Shown: positions 1 to 13,589, counted from the stretch's first letter. The stretch is 64,000 nt of DNA from Viscum album (GCA_963277665.1 OY728165.1:1147930050-1147994049), one strand, 5' to 3'. Program-made: numbers and translations. The notes: generated by a model not told the origin, from the letters alone.

Positions 1-840
1 AAATCTAAAGAAAACTCTTTGTACATTTATGGAAGGATAGAGATACTCTTAAATATCATGGGTATAAAAATATCGACACAAATACTGATATTTAATCAAG
101 TAAACCATGAATAAAAGAACAAAACACTACAAAAATTTTAGATTCCTAAATATGTGATAAAAAGAACCTGATAAGAATAGTGAATGGAGGGAAAAAATTT
201 GGATTCTACATGATTTATATAATAAAACTTAAAAATCAAAGAAAATATGCATTCTAAAATATAATCTATATAAAAATCAAACTAAATATATTTAATGGAG
301 AAAATATATCACTTCCAACACATCATTATTGAAAACTCATTGAGTAAATTATATTTAATTTTTTTCTTGTTACTCCAATTGATAGAGAAACATAAATTAA
401 CCTACGTTTAATATTTTCAAAATGGATTTATGAAAATAATTTTTTATCCTAAAAAACTCACATCTAAACACAAATTTTTCATTTTCACTATTATATCTTT
501 AAAAATTGAATTAAATATTCAAATATCATCATTTTTTCTATTTTATATACAATCATTGATATTGTTATAATTGTCGTGCTACATTAATATTCATATAAAT
601 TGAGTAATCCCTCTTTATTTGAATATACACATTTATAAATTCTATTAAAATCACTTCTATGAAATTTATCTATGGATATTTTATCTCTCTCAATATCTTG
701 AAAGTCTCTCAATAATAATTCTATTAGAGATTATATTTAAACTTTTTACCTTTCAATAAGTGTTACCAACACTTATTTATAATTTCATAATTCTTCATTT
801 TTTTTAACGAAGCCTCATTTTTATTAATAAAGCAAAGCAA
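1..840. other. AT-rich DNA, no gene seen
   Basis: I see no reading frame of note, no RNA gene and no clear repeat boundary. A single CACTACAAAAAT string near 127 resembles a CACTA transposon end but has no partner. Confidence 0.6.
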
Positions 841-1050
841 AGACCTCTTTTAACTGGGTAGAGGGAGACCCATTACATAGACCGAAGGCCCAGTGGGCTT
901 GAAGCCCATTACATAGCCCGTAGGCCCAAATTTTTGGCCAAATTCCTATTCTGTGAATAGTAACCCGGCTGCTACAGTACCCACTACAGTACCGCCACCG
1001 CTACAGTGCCCTGCCACCGCTACAGTACCTGCGCCCAATGGGTTTTGAAC
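841..1050. repeat. GC-rich island with short direct repeats
   Basis: This GC-rich patch stands out from the AT-rich surroundings. A 24-bp unit occurs at 869-892 and 905-928 with two mismatches. CTACAGT occurs four times (972, 984, 1001, 1020), three of them after a CCACC- or CCCA-like lead. Several GGCCCA/TGGGC strings resemble plant site II (TCP-binding) elements, but no gene follows. It could be a remnant of an LTR or promoter region; the origin is not established. Confidence 0.5.
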
Positions 1051-1308
1051 CCCCATTTTTCATGTAGTATTAAAGGGTGGAATTTGTAAATTTATATTGA
1101 TGACTTGATCAACAAACATCATAAAAATTTCAATGAGGATAGCTATAAAGATAAACAATGTCATCTCGTCTTTATCTACAATGTTAATCTATGACATATT
1201 CAGGGTTTATTTTTCTACTAAAACCGCATCTCTTGCTAATGAACATGAGTATTAAGATGGTTAAATTACATATTTGTAGGTATAATTAATTAGAAAACCC
1301 ATATTCAC
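1051..1308. other. AT-rich DNA, no gene seen
   Basis: Ordinary AT-rich sequence between the GC-rich island and the first LTR of element A. Nothing recognisable. Confidence 0.5.
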
Positions 1309-4300
1309 TTTAACTCCTTTAATAAACCAATATTTTATGTTATTCATCATTTTAAATTTATTCTCTTTGATATCTTTTGTTACATAGAACACCGAGTTTA
1401 AACAAATGATTAAATATAATAATTTAATAGTAATAGTTATTAAATAATATTTTGAATGGTTGGAATGAATGATATTAACTTAATTATGAAAATTTATTTC
1501 ACACATTTTTATAAAATGAATTCTTTTTTGTAAAATTAATTATAAATGTAAATAAAAACCAATTGAATATAAAATACGTGTTTTCATAAAAAAAACTATT
1601 TGTTTCAAACATTTGACATTTATATTTATAAATTTAATTAATCATTATTATTGATATATAATAATTAAATATTTATGTTTTATATCCAATAAATTTTTTT
1701 TAAATTCAAACATTATGTTTTATATGATTAAGAAAAGAAATATATCCATTTTAGCAAAAAAAGAAATATTTTTCTAAAAGATATATTTGAAGCCTTTTAA
1801 TGGTTAACCTATTTAATAAAAAAATTATGAAAATTTTATAAATTTTATATTAAAAATACACTTCATTTTTTAAATTTTAAAACATAAAATTAGATTAATA
1901 TCAATTTTTTTGTATTTTTCTAAAAAGTTTTTTTGGATAAATAGAGAAAAATTATTATTTTTAATTAAAAATTAACTTCTTATCTAAATAATTTATAGTA
2001 TTAATTTATATTTCAAGTTTATTTTTAAGTAAAATTAGATAAATTACACATCTATTAAATCAATTTATGTCGTTATAATTTTTTAATTTGGAATTTGGAT
2101 ATAAAAACATTGCAAACTTTTGAACATTTTTACTTTAAAACCTCACTTTATCATCTCGTCTATGTGAATAATTTGAAATTAAAATTTTCAAGTATTGTGA
2201 ATTTAATTTAGTAAATTGGATTCCATATTTTCAATAATAAGGTATGAATTAGGTAGTGATAAAATTTTCATTTTTATGCATTAAAAATTTACATTTCTAA
2301 AAATAAATATGTTCCATGGTATTGGAAAAATAATGAAACTTGTTAAAGTTAAAAGGTAAAAGAATAAAATACCAAAAAACTAAATAATTAAATGGATTTT
2401 TGAAGTTTATTAACATGATAAATATAATTTAAAAGATTAATTATCATCCAAATTTTTTTATGTTAATTCTACCCTATTGAGGATGGCTTTAAACATAAAA
2501 TAATCTTTATTTAATCACTCTCCTCCTCAAGTATAAATATCTACCCTCACAACCCAATTTCTTCTCACAGGACATTAATATCTTAATATATCTTTCAAAA
2601 CCTATACTAATAACACTCCCCACCCCCATGTTCGTATGTTCTCACCCAAATAAAATTTCTAAGTTATTTTAGAGATCCTTTAAGGACATGATATTCACGT
2701 GGTAATTTTTTAGAAAGAACATCGCTTAATTTTTTATCTTCTTCAACCAAATCCTCACCTCCTTCATCCATAAAAGAATGATAACTCCAAAATAAATCAT
2801 ATACTGTAATTTTATATCTCCAATGGAATATATTATATCAATCCCTTTTATTACATCTCTTTATTCAAAGAAACAAAACTACTTTACAAATTATGACGAT
2901 TAATCATCTTTATGAATAATGATTTCGTTTATTTTCCAATACCACCTTCATGGAAGATCATAAAACAATTATTATTGTTAAATGCTATTGTAATAATTAT
3001 TTTATAAAATACTAAATGTAATATAAATAATATATATAATTAATATTAATTAAAAATAAACTAGTTTAATATGTTCCGAAAAAACCACTAAAAATAAACT
3101 AAACATTTTTCATTAATCTTTTATCAAATGAATCATCCTCATGTATAAAATAAAAATGATAAATGGTACCATATAACTTATATAAGTACATTAATACCAT
3201 TTTATTTCACTTCAAGATATTTATTTTCATTTAACTATAGGATCTATAATTTCACGCAAAAAGAAGGACTAAGAAACCATAAAACGAACACACCCAAAAT
3301 AATGAAAATAATTAAATATTATTTATTAATGTGTTGTAATATGTTATAAAATGATTATATTAGTTATTATAAATATAAATAAAATTAATTTAACATTTAT
3401 ATAAGAGTTGAAATTATTTTACCCTAAATGGAAGTGTGAGTTAAGGTTTTCCGCATCTCACATTTACTTTTTTCAGATATATGCCTTATTCACCACTTAT
3501 TTCATTTATGTTGTGTGTATACTGAACATTGATATAACATATCATAAATATATTTATATTCATGGAATTTAATGTTTTATTTAGTGTTAATTAATTTATG
3601 GGTCATATGATTTTACTTATTACAAAGTGGTATGGGATTTCTAAACTCCATTATCATTCATTAGGTTAAACATCTATTACATTAATTATAAATTCTAATG
3701 TCATATGTGAAATGATTTTTTATTTTATTTTATTTTATTTCAATTTTTTTATGTTGATTAATAGTGGTTTTATAGTAGATATACATTATTAATTTATTTT
3801 CTTATTTCTTAAACTACTTTCCATTTTTGCATATGGCGTTTACATTGAATATTATTTGAATAATTGGGGAAATAATATTAAATCTGTATCTTTCACTAAA
3901 TATGGATATTTTTTATAAGAAATATATTTTTTCAATTTAATTGAGTATTAAATATTTTAATACTGATTTTTAAATGAAATACATGGGTTGAGGACCGGTT
4001 AATGCAATCCCCTTGATGCATTGGTAGTCTCATGAGATGAATTAATTGGCCAAATCAGATGGGTTTCTACCCAAAGACATAAACTATAAATTGGATTGAT
4101 CTTTAAAATATATATTTTGAAGATATGTCTTTATAGTTATGATTTTATAAATTATTCATTCCTTCATTATTTTTATTACTTGAGATTATTTAATTAGTTA
4201 TAATATCTATGGTTAAGTTCCAAGATCATGAGATTATTTATATGGCATTAGTAGGTCATCCTTTAATCATTGCATATTATTCCCAAGTTATTGATTAATG

Positions 4301-4664
4301 GAATATGTTCTTAGTTATTTACCTTTTCATGTTGATTATTCTTATTTATTGATGATATTTTCTCTTTTATATAACCCTTACTGAGAATTTGAGCTCACCC
4401 CTTTATTATGTTTTATTTGTTTTCTAGATTTCCAAGAAGTTTATTATGATTGATATAAATGTTTATGATATGGAGAATAATGATGTTATCAGTGAAAATT
4501 ATTTTTTAAATTTATAACCAAATTGTAATTTGAATTTAAATTATTTATAATGTTTACCAATACTATTAAACTATTCAGTCTTTTTGGATGTTATTTCTTA
4601 TATCTTATGCTAATGTAATAAAGTGAGGAACCGGCTCTGGGATACAAGAGTCCAGGTCATTATA
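1309..4664 (+). repeat. 5' LTR of element A
   Basis: It matches the right LTR over its whole length, for example 1366-1420 against 6757-6811, 2530-2760 against 7935-8150 and 3990-4060 against 19775-19855. It ends near GGTCATTATA. A palindrome TCTCATGAGA lies at 4028-4037. The start is set by alignment to the TGTAACACCC end of the other copy; the left copy has lost the canonical TG. Confidence 0.75.
3717..3740 (+). repeat. (TTTTA)n microsatellite
   Basis: A short run of TATTT/TTTTA pentamers inside the 5' LTR of element A. Confidence 0.7.
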
Positions 4665-4665
4665 G

Positions 4666-4678
4666 TTGATATTAGTGG
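4666..4678 (+). promoter_or_regulatory. Degenerate primer binding site of element A
   Basis: TTGATATTAGTGG lies directly after the 5' LTR and matches about 9 of 13 positions of the initiator-Met tRNA primer site (TTGGTATCAGAGC) typical of plant Gypsy elements. Position supports the call more than identity does. Confidence 0.45.
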
Positions 4679-4679
4679 A

Positions 4680-6690
4680 TTTTACATAGAATATTTAGAA
4701 ACTAGACTTTGAAAATCATATTTTAGGGACCATAACCCTAATGTAGACTTTGAGGATATGTGTATAGGAATATCCCAAATTAACAAATTAACAAATTTTA
4801 TGATATGATATCATTTGTACATACATTTGTCAATTTATTTCAAGTATTTCACTTATTTGGAGATTATACATTATGTTTCCTAATGTTATGAAATAATATA
4901 GTATATTACATCATTTAGAAATGGAACCTAGAATAAGGAATATAAACCACATAAATTTATGTAATTCAAAGAGTATGAATGTTCATTTTCATTATGGGAT
5001 TAAGCTAGTCTTTTGAATGGAATTACTCTCACAAACATTATCATCATATAGTAACATAATATCATGTTCTAAAAAGATATATAATGAAATATCCAAGTCT
5101 TTTAGGCTTCCATGGGAAGCAATATATGAATGAGAAATATATTAAATCATAAATAATGGGAGTAAGGGAATGAATGATTTTCCCACTTATGAAAACTATG
5201 GAAAAAATCATTCAAGAAATAATTTAATATTTTTGTCCTTTATTATAATTGTGGAGAAAAGGGTCAAAAAGAAAAATAATGAAAAAGGAAGAATGAAAAG
5301 ATTGATATAAAGTGTTTAAACTATAGTGAAATGGGGTCCTATTCAAATAAATTCCCTAAGAATGAAAGGAATATAGGTCAAAAGAAGCTAATGGATCACA
5401 TTCAAGTTTATGTTCTTAATAAAAAAAGATGAATGATTAATGTTCTTGTTTTTAGATTCAAGAATTATATTATTTTATTATTTAACAAATGATTTCAGGG
5501 TTATCTGAATGATAACATTCATAACGATTTTACTATAGTGATTTTTCACTAAGGATTTCAAATAATGAGTTTAATAGTTCCAAGATAAGTGATTCAGTAA
5601 AAATTTTAAATTCTAGGAAAATATGTTATTGAGGGAAAGATAACACTTAATTTAATCTTGATGCTGTAAAAATTGTGCTGTTATAAAGATATGATTGATA
5701 TGAATAATATAAATTGGATAGTATTGAAGACCTGGGAACTAATTATTGATTTATTGAGAATGTTTTTTATACCCTCATTAGTGGAGTTAATAACAATTTT
5801 TAATTTATATAATATATTCAACATCATGAAATATTATATTTGGACGCATTATTTCTTTTATTAAGGTTTCAAAGTGATCAAGGTATTCATATATTTGGTA
5901 TGTTACAATAAGAGCTACATTATGGTTTTATAATATAATTTTATGTTTATTTATTAAATTTAGTGACCTTCCTTATAAATTATTTTGTCTCTGAATTTAG
6001 ATAGATATATTTTTTATAATTCTTAATATTAACTACTTATAGAATAGATTTAGTTGAAATTTCGATAGTATTTCCTGAGGTTAAAGTATGATTTATCATA
6101 TTTTTTAACATGTTCCAACAATTTACATTTTTTAGAATATTTAAAGGCTGAAGGAATGACTTATGGATCTTTTGATAAAAGTGCCTTAGGCATTAAATTC
6201 CATTTTGAATATCCATTACTTGGATTAAAAAAATTAATTAAAAATAGATCGATGCACAACCAAAGAATGATATTATTCTTGTGACATAGAAAGAAATCGA
6301 CTATTTATATTTTATAAAGTTCATATCTTGATTGAAAAATAATCTATAGGAAAATAATTTTGAAACAAAAAGGTTATCTATTTAATTTTCATAAAAATAA
6401 ATCAATGGAATTTTAACACATCAATTTTTTTTGTGACGGTTAAATTTCTAATGATCATGTCTCCTATCACTCTCCATCAAAAATTAATAGTTAGATTTCT
6501 CCTCCATATACATGTTTTGACTTCCTACTAGTGTTCTCATATAAGGAAACTTATTTTTGTGGTGAACTTCACATTTCCCTTTCCACTGATTAATAGGTTA
6601 TTTTACTAACCCTAATTATGACCTGAGTTTTCCATAAAAGAATTTTAAAGTATCAACCATTATTTTTTTCAAATTTTTAGGAACCGATTT
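4680..6690 (+). pseudogene. Degraded gag and possible protease interior of element A
   Basis: Only fragments are readable. At 5240-5266 the plus strand encodes YYNCGEKGQ, a gag zinc knuckle that has lost its first Cys and its His. At 5313-5354 a second knuckle keeps the CCHC spacing exactly, but three ligands are replaced (C, then Y, S and F). A short frame at 5673-5864 contains DMNNINWIVLKTWEL, which may be the decayed protease C-terminus (usual form near DVILGMDWL). The last codons before the purine tract have the usual Gypsy pol-tail layout. Stops and frameshifts are everywhere, and reverse transcriptase and integrase are not recognisable. By known family role, gag would have packaged the element RNA; nothing functional remains. 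Confidence 0.5.
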
Positions 6691-6693
6691 GTA

Positions 6694-6707
6694 GAATGAG
6701 GGGGTAA
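6694..6707 (+). promoter_or_regulatory. Polypurine tract of element A
   Basis: GAATGAGGGGGTAA sits directly before the TGTAACACCC start of the right LTR, where the plus-strand primer is expected. It fixes the plus orientation of the element. Confidence 0.7.
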
Positions 6708-8399
6708 TGTAACACCCAAGGATTTTATAGTATGCCTTTATTTAAATTCAATCTGTTTGATATCTTACATTAAAGAGAACACTGAGCAAAACTAAATGAT
6801 TAAATATTATTATTTAATTATGATAGTTTTCACCTTGCCAATAGAATAGTGAGAAATAATTATATTAAACAATTTTTGAAAATTTAGTTTTAAAATGCTT
6901 ATAAAATGAAATCATTGGTAACAAATTAATTATAAATGAAAATTAGAAACAATTGTACAAAAAGGATGTGTTTTTATAAAAAAACTATTTTTCCCACAAT
7001 AAAATTTTATATTAATAAATTAAATTAATCACTATTAGTGAAATATAATAATTAATTTATATATTTTATATAAAATAGAATGTTTTAAAATTTATCCACT
7101 CATTTTTCTTGTCATAATATATGAAAAAAATATAATTTTAAGCATAAAAACAATATTTTCCTAAAATACAATTTTGTCACCATATAATGGCGCACCTATT
7201 TTAAAACTAAAATTTGAAACTATTATAAATTTTATAAATTTTATATGAAATAATAATTTTTCATTTTTTAAATATTAATATCAAAATTATATTATTGTGA
7301 AATTTTTGTATTTTTCTGAGAAGTTTTATTTTTTTATGAATGGGGAAAATACTTCCTTTTAATTGAAACCTGAATTTTCATCTAAATATTTTATTATATT
7401 AAAGTATGTATTAAATTTATATTAAATTAAAATTAGATAAATTATACATATATAAATTCAATTTAGGTTATTGGAATCATTTTCATAATGAATTTGGGTT
7501 TAAACACATTTCTAACATTTGAACATTTTCACCTAAAAACACCATTTTTTCATCTTGTTTGTTGGAATAATTTTAAATTAATTTTTTTAAATCATTTGAA
7601 TTTAATTTGGTATAATTTATTCCATATTTTTAATATTAAGGTCCAAATTAGTTATTATTTATATTTTCATTTTTATGTATAAAAAATTTTAGTTGTATAA
7701 AAAGCCAGATTTAACACGGTATAGGAAAAATAATGTTACAAGTTAATGTTAAAGTTTAAAGCTTAAAATACCTAAAAATAATAAATTAAATGGTTCATTA
7801 TAGTGTTTATAAGCCCTATAAATCCTTTAAAACATTAATTATCAACCCAAGTCAACTGAATTAATGCCTCCATATTGTGGATGGCTTCCAACATAAAATA
7901 ATCATTATTTAACCACATAAAACTACCTCTCATGAAGTATAAATACCACCCCAATTACCCTCACTAGAATTGAAAATCTTAAAATAAATAAAATTACCTC
8001 TCCATCCCACTCTCCTCACTTTCAATTTCTGATGGTCTCACCCAAATTCCATTTCCATGGTCATTAAGGGATCCTTTAAAGGGGTGATATTCAAGAGGTA
8101 ATTTTCTCAAAAGAACCTCTGTTAATTTATTTTCTTCTTCTACTTTTTATTCACCTCCTTCATCCATAATGTAATTATGACCGATGAATAATTTATATAC
8201 TGTAATTTTATTTTATATAATGGAATATCTTATATATATCCCTTTTATTACCTTCTCTTATTCAGTGAAACGAAACTATTATCCAAATTATGTTAGTTAA
8301 ACATCTCTATGAAGAATGAATTTGTTCATTTTACATTATTTCCTTCATTGATAGTCATAAAAATATTATTCTAGATAAATAAGATTTTAATAAGTAAAT
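6708..8399 (+). repeat. 3' LTR of element A, left part
   Basis: Starts TGTAACACCC and aligns with 1309-2990. It is cut at 8399 by element B and resumes at 18779. The 5-bp target duplication of B is at 8395-8399 (TAAAT). Confidence 0.8.
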
Positions 8400-10495
8400 T
8401 GTAATGTCCCGGTTCTGGAAGCCAGCCAGAGGTGCCCCGTACCCGGTTTGCCACATGGCCTCAAGCGCATTTCCATAAATGACAAAGGATGCTGACTAGA
8501 AGCGAGGGCCTTGAGTGTGATAGTGGTGAAACTATGCCTTCATTGGCATAGTAACACGGTGGAAAGGAAACAAATACAAAATAGAAGAAGCAGTAAATAT
8601 ACACTCAATGGTAATAGCGGATGACTAGAATAACAAACAACTGAATAAAAAATATAAATGATTCATGGTATACGTGTCTAGGAAAGAAGACAAACATTTC
8701 AGCATGCTGGAATAAAAACAGCACTAAACCAAAGTACTAAAAAAAAATAGCTCTTCATCATCGCATGCCTATGCTTGGACGCATTCTCTCTAGTTCCATA
8801 GCTAGTCAAGTACCTGAAATAGAAGGGTGCTTTCCCTTGTCTATACCTGCATCAATATAACCTATTTGGGCCCAATATAATAGCCCAAAAAGGTGTGAGA
8901 CTAAATCATAGTAGGCAACCACCCAATGATCTGTGCCTAACACTAAGTAATTATTTGGCAGGTAAAAGTATAGAAGCAGTAAACAAGAAATTACTCAACA
9001 GAAAACAATTCCACATATCAAAAGTAACTAATCATGCATGGTAACCCTCTAGGAAGTGCACACAGCCTATCCCCACTAGATCAGTTATAATAATATATAA
9101 AGACTCTCTGAGGAAAAACTCATAATAAATTCCCCTTATAGTCAAAAGTATTTCAAGACTCTCGGAGGAAACTCACATGGTCAATTCCCTTTACAGTCTA
9201 AGGTAAGTCAAGGACTCTTTGAAGAAACTCACACAATCAATTCCCCTTATAGCCCCAAGGTTAAGGAATCTTTAAGGAATCTCATTTTTCAATTCCCCTT
9301 ATAGCCCCAAGTGGTTCAATGATTCTTTAAGGAAGCTCACTCGGTCAATTACCCTTATAGTCTAAAGTACTCGATGACTTTCTGAGAAATCTCACTCAGT
9401 CAATTCCCCTAATATCCCTATGTATTTCTAGTCACTCTAGGGATGCTCATTTGGTAAATCCCCCTTATAGCCAAAAGTTCTCAAAGACTCTCTGAGGAAG
9501 CTCACCCTGTCAATTCCCCTTAAAGTCTACTAAACCAGGTTCTCACGGACCTGTGTAGGTCAATGATCATAGGAGTGTAATATGGACAAGTAAACCAATA
9601 GAACTACTTGGATAAACAGTCTACATCATTAAAAGTATGTTAGAATAAAACTCTCCATCCTATAACAATAGGAATGGAAAATAGGAAAAGCATGAAAACT
9701 GGCTAAACAGGACAAAACGGTCGTAAATAGAACATGCATGGGAAATACATCCAAAGCATTGAAATCAACCCTATTCAAATCCAAATTTCCTCTACAGAGG
9801 TATACAAGCATGGTTGGAAAACAACAGGGGTAAAACAACAAACACCCAATACCCCGTTCAAGGGTATTGGTGGAATTTGGACATAATATTCAATGAATTT
9901 GAACGGAAAGGCACAAACCACCTACCTCAGGGTTTGGAGATCGCTATATGTGAACCTCACATCTTGAATATCCTTATAAAAACATAGATCTACAAAAAAA
10001 TATAAAATATTCAATCCATGATAAAATGTAAAAGAAGAGGAATTGGAAAACGATTCTCTAGGAGAAGGAAGAACTCACTAATGCGAGTCCAATGCAACCG
10101 ACAATGTTTAATTTGGAGGACGGATAGAGGCTCAAGGTCTCATTGATGATCCGTGGCCGTACAGACTCTCTCAGATGAATGTGACCTAGAAGAAGGGTGT
10201 TTTGTCCATCAGACACGACCCGATAGTGAATAAAATAAACAGTATGTACTTTTAGAGTACATGGAATGTACCTTTTGTTTTCATAATCCTCATTAGGTGG
10301 CCTCCAAGTCACTCCCACACGGCCATGTGTGTGGATACTACACAACCATCACATGGCCTCCTGTGGTAAGGTAATACATGGGGTGTACTCATAATGTACA
10401 CAGTGTGTACTACGAATATTTCCAAAAAACCCTCTTATTCCCAAAAATGATCACAAAAGGAAAACATACTTGAAAAGATGGTCCAAGTTCGTACA
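8400..10495 (-). repeat. 3' LTR of element B
   Basis: On the plus strand it runs from TGTAATGTCCCGG to GTTCGTACA, matching 16719-18778. In element orientation it starts TGTACG next to the polypurine tract. It contains an array of eight units of about 54 bp. The open frame at 10058-10345 on the minus strand lies wholly inside it and is not a gene. Confidence 0.88.
9102..9530. repeat. Tandem array, 8 x about 54 bp, in B 3' LTR
   Basis: Eight diverged units begin with GACTCTCTGAGGAA-like sequence and contain a GGTCAATTCCCCTTATAG core. The array is 429 bp long. The other LTR has the same array (17373-17802, 430 bp), so it existed before B inserted. Confidence 0.85.
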
Positions 10496-10511
10496 AATTT
10501 CCCCCCTTGAA
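10496..10511 (-). promoter_or_regulatory. Polypurine tract of element B
   Basis: On the minus strand TTCAAGGGGGGAAATT directly precedes the TGTACG start of the 3' LTR. This is the expected plus-strand primer and confirms minus orientation. Confidence 0.8.
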
Positions 10512-10559
10512 TAATAGATTCCCCGACCTTCCCCAGTGCATCATAGAAGAAGGAACCCC

Positions 10560-12170
10560 AAACAGTTCATGCCACTGTGCTCCTACATCGGCCTCCCTCT
10601 CCCAAGTCTCATCCTGTACCCGCCTGTGCTGCCATAGCTCTCATACCAAGGGAACAGAACGACAATGGAGAACATTTTTACTATGATCCTCAATTCTAAT
10701 AGGATGCTCCTCATATGATGCATCCACTTAGACCTCAACCTCCTAGGGTTGAAAGACATGAGATGGGTCTGAGAAGTAACGTTGAAGCTAAGAAACGTGG
10801 AAGACATCGTGCATAGCGCGGTACCTCTGAGCTAACTACAACCGATAGGCAACCGGCCCAACTCTCTCCAAAAACCCAAAAAGCCCCACGTACCTCGGTG
10901 AAAGATTACCTTGTATCCTAATCCTCTTGTGTCTCATCCTTAGTGTGACACACATGAAAACTTGATCCATAACCTCCAACTCTAGAGGTCGTCTTCGTGG
11001 ATCAGCATAAGACTACCATCGAGACTGTGCAGTATCCATCCTCTTCCGAATCAACTCTATCTACTCTGTGGTCTCTTGAACAAGATGAGGTACCAACAAA
11101 TCTGCATCTGCTACCTCTAGCCAACATCAGGGTGATTGGCATGGCCTACTGTACAGAGTCTCGTAAGGTGGAATCTGAATAGTCATTTTAAATATAATAT
11201 TATAGGAAAACTACACAATAGATATATTCTTCTCCCAAGAACCTCCAAAATCCAGGATATATTCTTGGATCATGTCCTTAGCACCTGAATCGTATGCTCA
11301 GAATAGCCATCTATCTAGTGGTGGTAAGATATAATCAAAAGTATCTATGTACCCAAAGCCTTATAAAGCCCCTGCTGGACCCAAGAAGTAAAAGTTTCAT
11401 CCCTGTCTGAAAAAATGGTGTGTGGAACTCCATAAAGACGTGAAAACTCTCAAATGTACAATAATCCCAACTCATCAACACTTAAGGTCTCCTTGATTGG
11501 AAAGAAGTGAGTGTCCTTCATGAGTCTGTCAATGACAACCCAAACTGTGTCATTCCCTCAAGGCGACCTCGACAAGTTGTTCATAAATTCAATCACGATG
11601 TCATTCCACTTCCACTTGGGAATTGGTAACTATTGTAAAATCCCTGATGGTCACTGATGCTCTTCTTTCACCTTCTGACAAGTGGAACACCTCATGACGA
11701 AACCAGCAACATCTCTCTTCATACCTAGACACCAATACTACTGGTGTAGATCATGATACATATTGGCAACGCCATGATGAACTGCCCAAACTGAGGAATG
11801 AAAATCTCACATCATCTTCCTGTGTATGTCTACTGGCACCCATACACGCCTCTAGAAATGCAAGATCTCATCCTCACCTATATTTCATCTCGGAATAGGG
11901 TCCTCTCCTGACATGCTCTCCCTTAATACTAGTATTTCTGAATATGATTGTTTCCTCATTCTAACTCGATCAAGAAGTGTAGAGGTAACAACTAAAGAAT
12001 ATAGAAAAGTCTGCCCATGTCTGTCGTGCACCTCCAGATGCATCTCAGAGAACAGATCCATAAGGTTCCACTCACTGATTGGCTCCTGAACTACATGTAT
12101 CTGAGTCCTCCTTCTCAACGCATCATCTATCGTGTTTCCCTTCCCAGGTATATAGGAAAGCTCAAGTCAA
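10560..12170 (-). pseudogene. Integrase region of element B (broken)
   Basis: Minus-strand translation across several frames shows the integrase core and C-terminal domain of a Gypsy pol. Near 11215-11250 is ILDFGGSWEKNIS, the usual stretch after the catalytic core, followed by IPPYETLYSRPCQSP. Near 10840-10890 is LSPRYVGLFGFLERVGPVAYRL, and near 10770-10800 HDVFHVS then LQRYFSDPSHV, the conserved C-terminal segment. Integrase would insert the cDNA into the host chromosome. The region has many stops and shifts and cannot make an enzyme. A GC-richer open frame at 10583-10807 is an out-of-frame shadow of this segment. Confidence 0.75.
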
Positions 12171-12171
12171 A

Positions 12172-12560
12172 TGATTGTAGGTACTAAACCAACCTTTGCT
12201 GCCTCATATTCAGATCACACTAAGTGAATATGTACTTGAGACTCTTGTGATCAGTGAAAACCACAATGTGATCTCCCAAAAGATAATATATCCAATAATG
12301 TAAGGCATGAACCAATGCTGCCAACTCCAGATCGTGTGTCAGGTAATTCTTCTCGTGTGGCCTCAACTGCAGAGACCCGTACGCAATGACTCCATATCCC
12401 TTCATAAGCGTAGCTCCTAGCCCAATACCTAACACATCACAGTAAATAGTATAGAACTTTCCTAGATCTGGAAGGACTAGTATTGGTGTTGAAGTTAACA
12501 TCTCTTTCAGCTCTTGAAAGGCCGACTCACAAGAATCTGACCATAAAAAACTTTTCACCC
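12172..12560 (-). pseudogene. RNase H domain of element B pol
   Basis: A 112-codon open stretch (12220-12558) matches the Ty3/Gypsy RNase H that degrades the RNA strand during reverse transcription. The acidic residues are recognisable: D41 in IYCDVLG, E78 in HDLELAAL and D103 in [10 protein letters not shown]. The tether motif [13 protein letters not shown] is intact. It ends in a stop just after KYIFT, where most relatives continue into the connection to integrase. Its start on the list is only the first Met after an upstream break; the true frame continues from RT. Confidence 0.85.
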
Positions 12561-12599
12561 TTCTTAGTCAGACCTGTCAGCGATGCGGCTAAGCATGAA

Positions 12600-13340
12600 A
12601 AGTCCTGTATGAAGATCCTGTCATAACCAACTACCCCTAGAAAACATCATACCTTAAAACAAATTCTTCGGCTACTCCTAGGAAACTGTTGATCTCACTT
12701 TCTCTGGGTATACTGATACTCTTGTCTTTGAGATAACATGACCCAGGATGTGAATCTGATCCATCCAAAAGTGGCACTTTGAGAGCTTATCATATAACTG
12801 ATTCTCCCTCAATGTATTCAAAATGATCTCAATATTGGTAGCATGGTCATGTTTAGTGTGAGAGTACACCAAGATATCATCCATGAAAACCACCACAAAT
12901 GAATCCCAGTATTGATGGAACACTGGGTTCATCAGTGACATGAAAACTGTAGGCATGTTCGTGTGACCGAACGACATAACCGTATACTCATATAGACCAT
13001 ACCTGCTCCAAAAGGCTGTGAGAGTTATATCAGATGGTCTAACATTCAAATGATGATAACTGGACCTCGTGTCAATCATCAAGAACATCCAGGCTCCTCG
13101 AAGCTGATCAAAGAGATCATCAAAGCTAGGAAAGGGATATCGGTTCTTGACTGTCAACTGGTTCAGCTTCTGATAATCCACATAAAGCCTGAGGGTGTTG
13201 CTGCCTTCTTTGTAAATAGGATAAGAGAAACCCAAGGTGAAGTACTGGGTCAGATGAAACCCTTTGCTTGAAACTCCTCCAACTGTATCTTTAGCTCCTA
13301 CAACTATGTTGTAGCCATCCTATAAGGAGGAATAGACACA
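12600..13340 (-). pseudogene. Reverse transcriptase of element B (frameshifted)
   Basis: The 185-codon open stretch 12678-13235 is a Ty3/Gypsy reverse transcriptase: LRLYVDYQKLNQLTVKNRYP at residues 15-34, the first catalytic Asp in MIDTRSSY (D55), and the active-site motif VFMDDILVYS with D119 and D120. LGHVIS follows at 164-169. The N-terminal part lies upstream in another frame (ELKIQLEEFQAKGFI, about 13260-13305), so there is at least one frameshift near 13215 and stops before it. The catalytic triad is preserved but the full domain is not encoded in one frame. It sits between protease and RNase H as in all Ty3 elements. Confidence 0.9.
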
Positions 13341-13589
13341 GGTGCTTCTCTTGGCACAATCTCAATGGAAAATAATACCTCAATCTCCAGAGGGAAACCT
13401 ACAATGTCCTTTAAAAAGACTTCTCTGAAACAATCCACCAATGGAGGAAATTCAAACAGTGAAGTCCCCTATTCATCCACATATATACTTGAAATATGTG
13501 TTGTAACCACTCCTAAAACATGCTTATCGGGTCCCACTCTGCTCCCCTGGACATCCCATTCACCCTTATGAAGAAAAGATTCACCTTAT

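Noticed and set aside
120..150. CACTA transposon end (CACTACAAAAAT)
   Set aside because: It is a single short match without an opposite terminus, subterminal repeats or target duplication.
9102..9530. CRISPR-like array
   Set aside because: The units are contiguous and diverged with no unique spacers, lie within an LTR, and the genome is a plant.
10058..10345. 95-codon minus-strand frame
   Set aside because: It lies inside the 3' LTR of element B, and the matching place in the other LTR is not open.
13050..13271. 73-codon plus-strand frame and other plus-strand frames in 11000-14700
   Set aside because: They are antisense shadows of the element B gag-pol.
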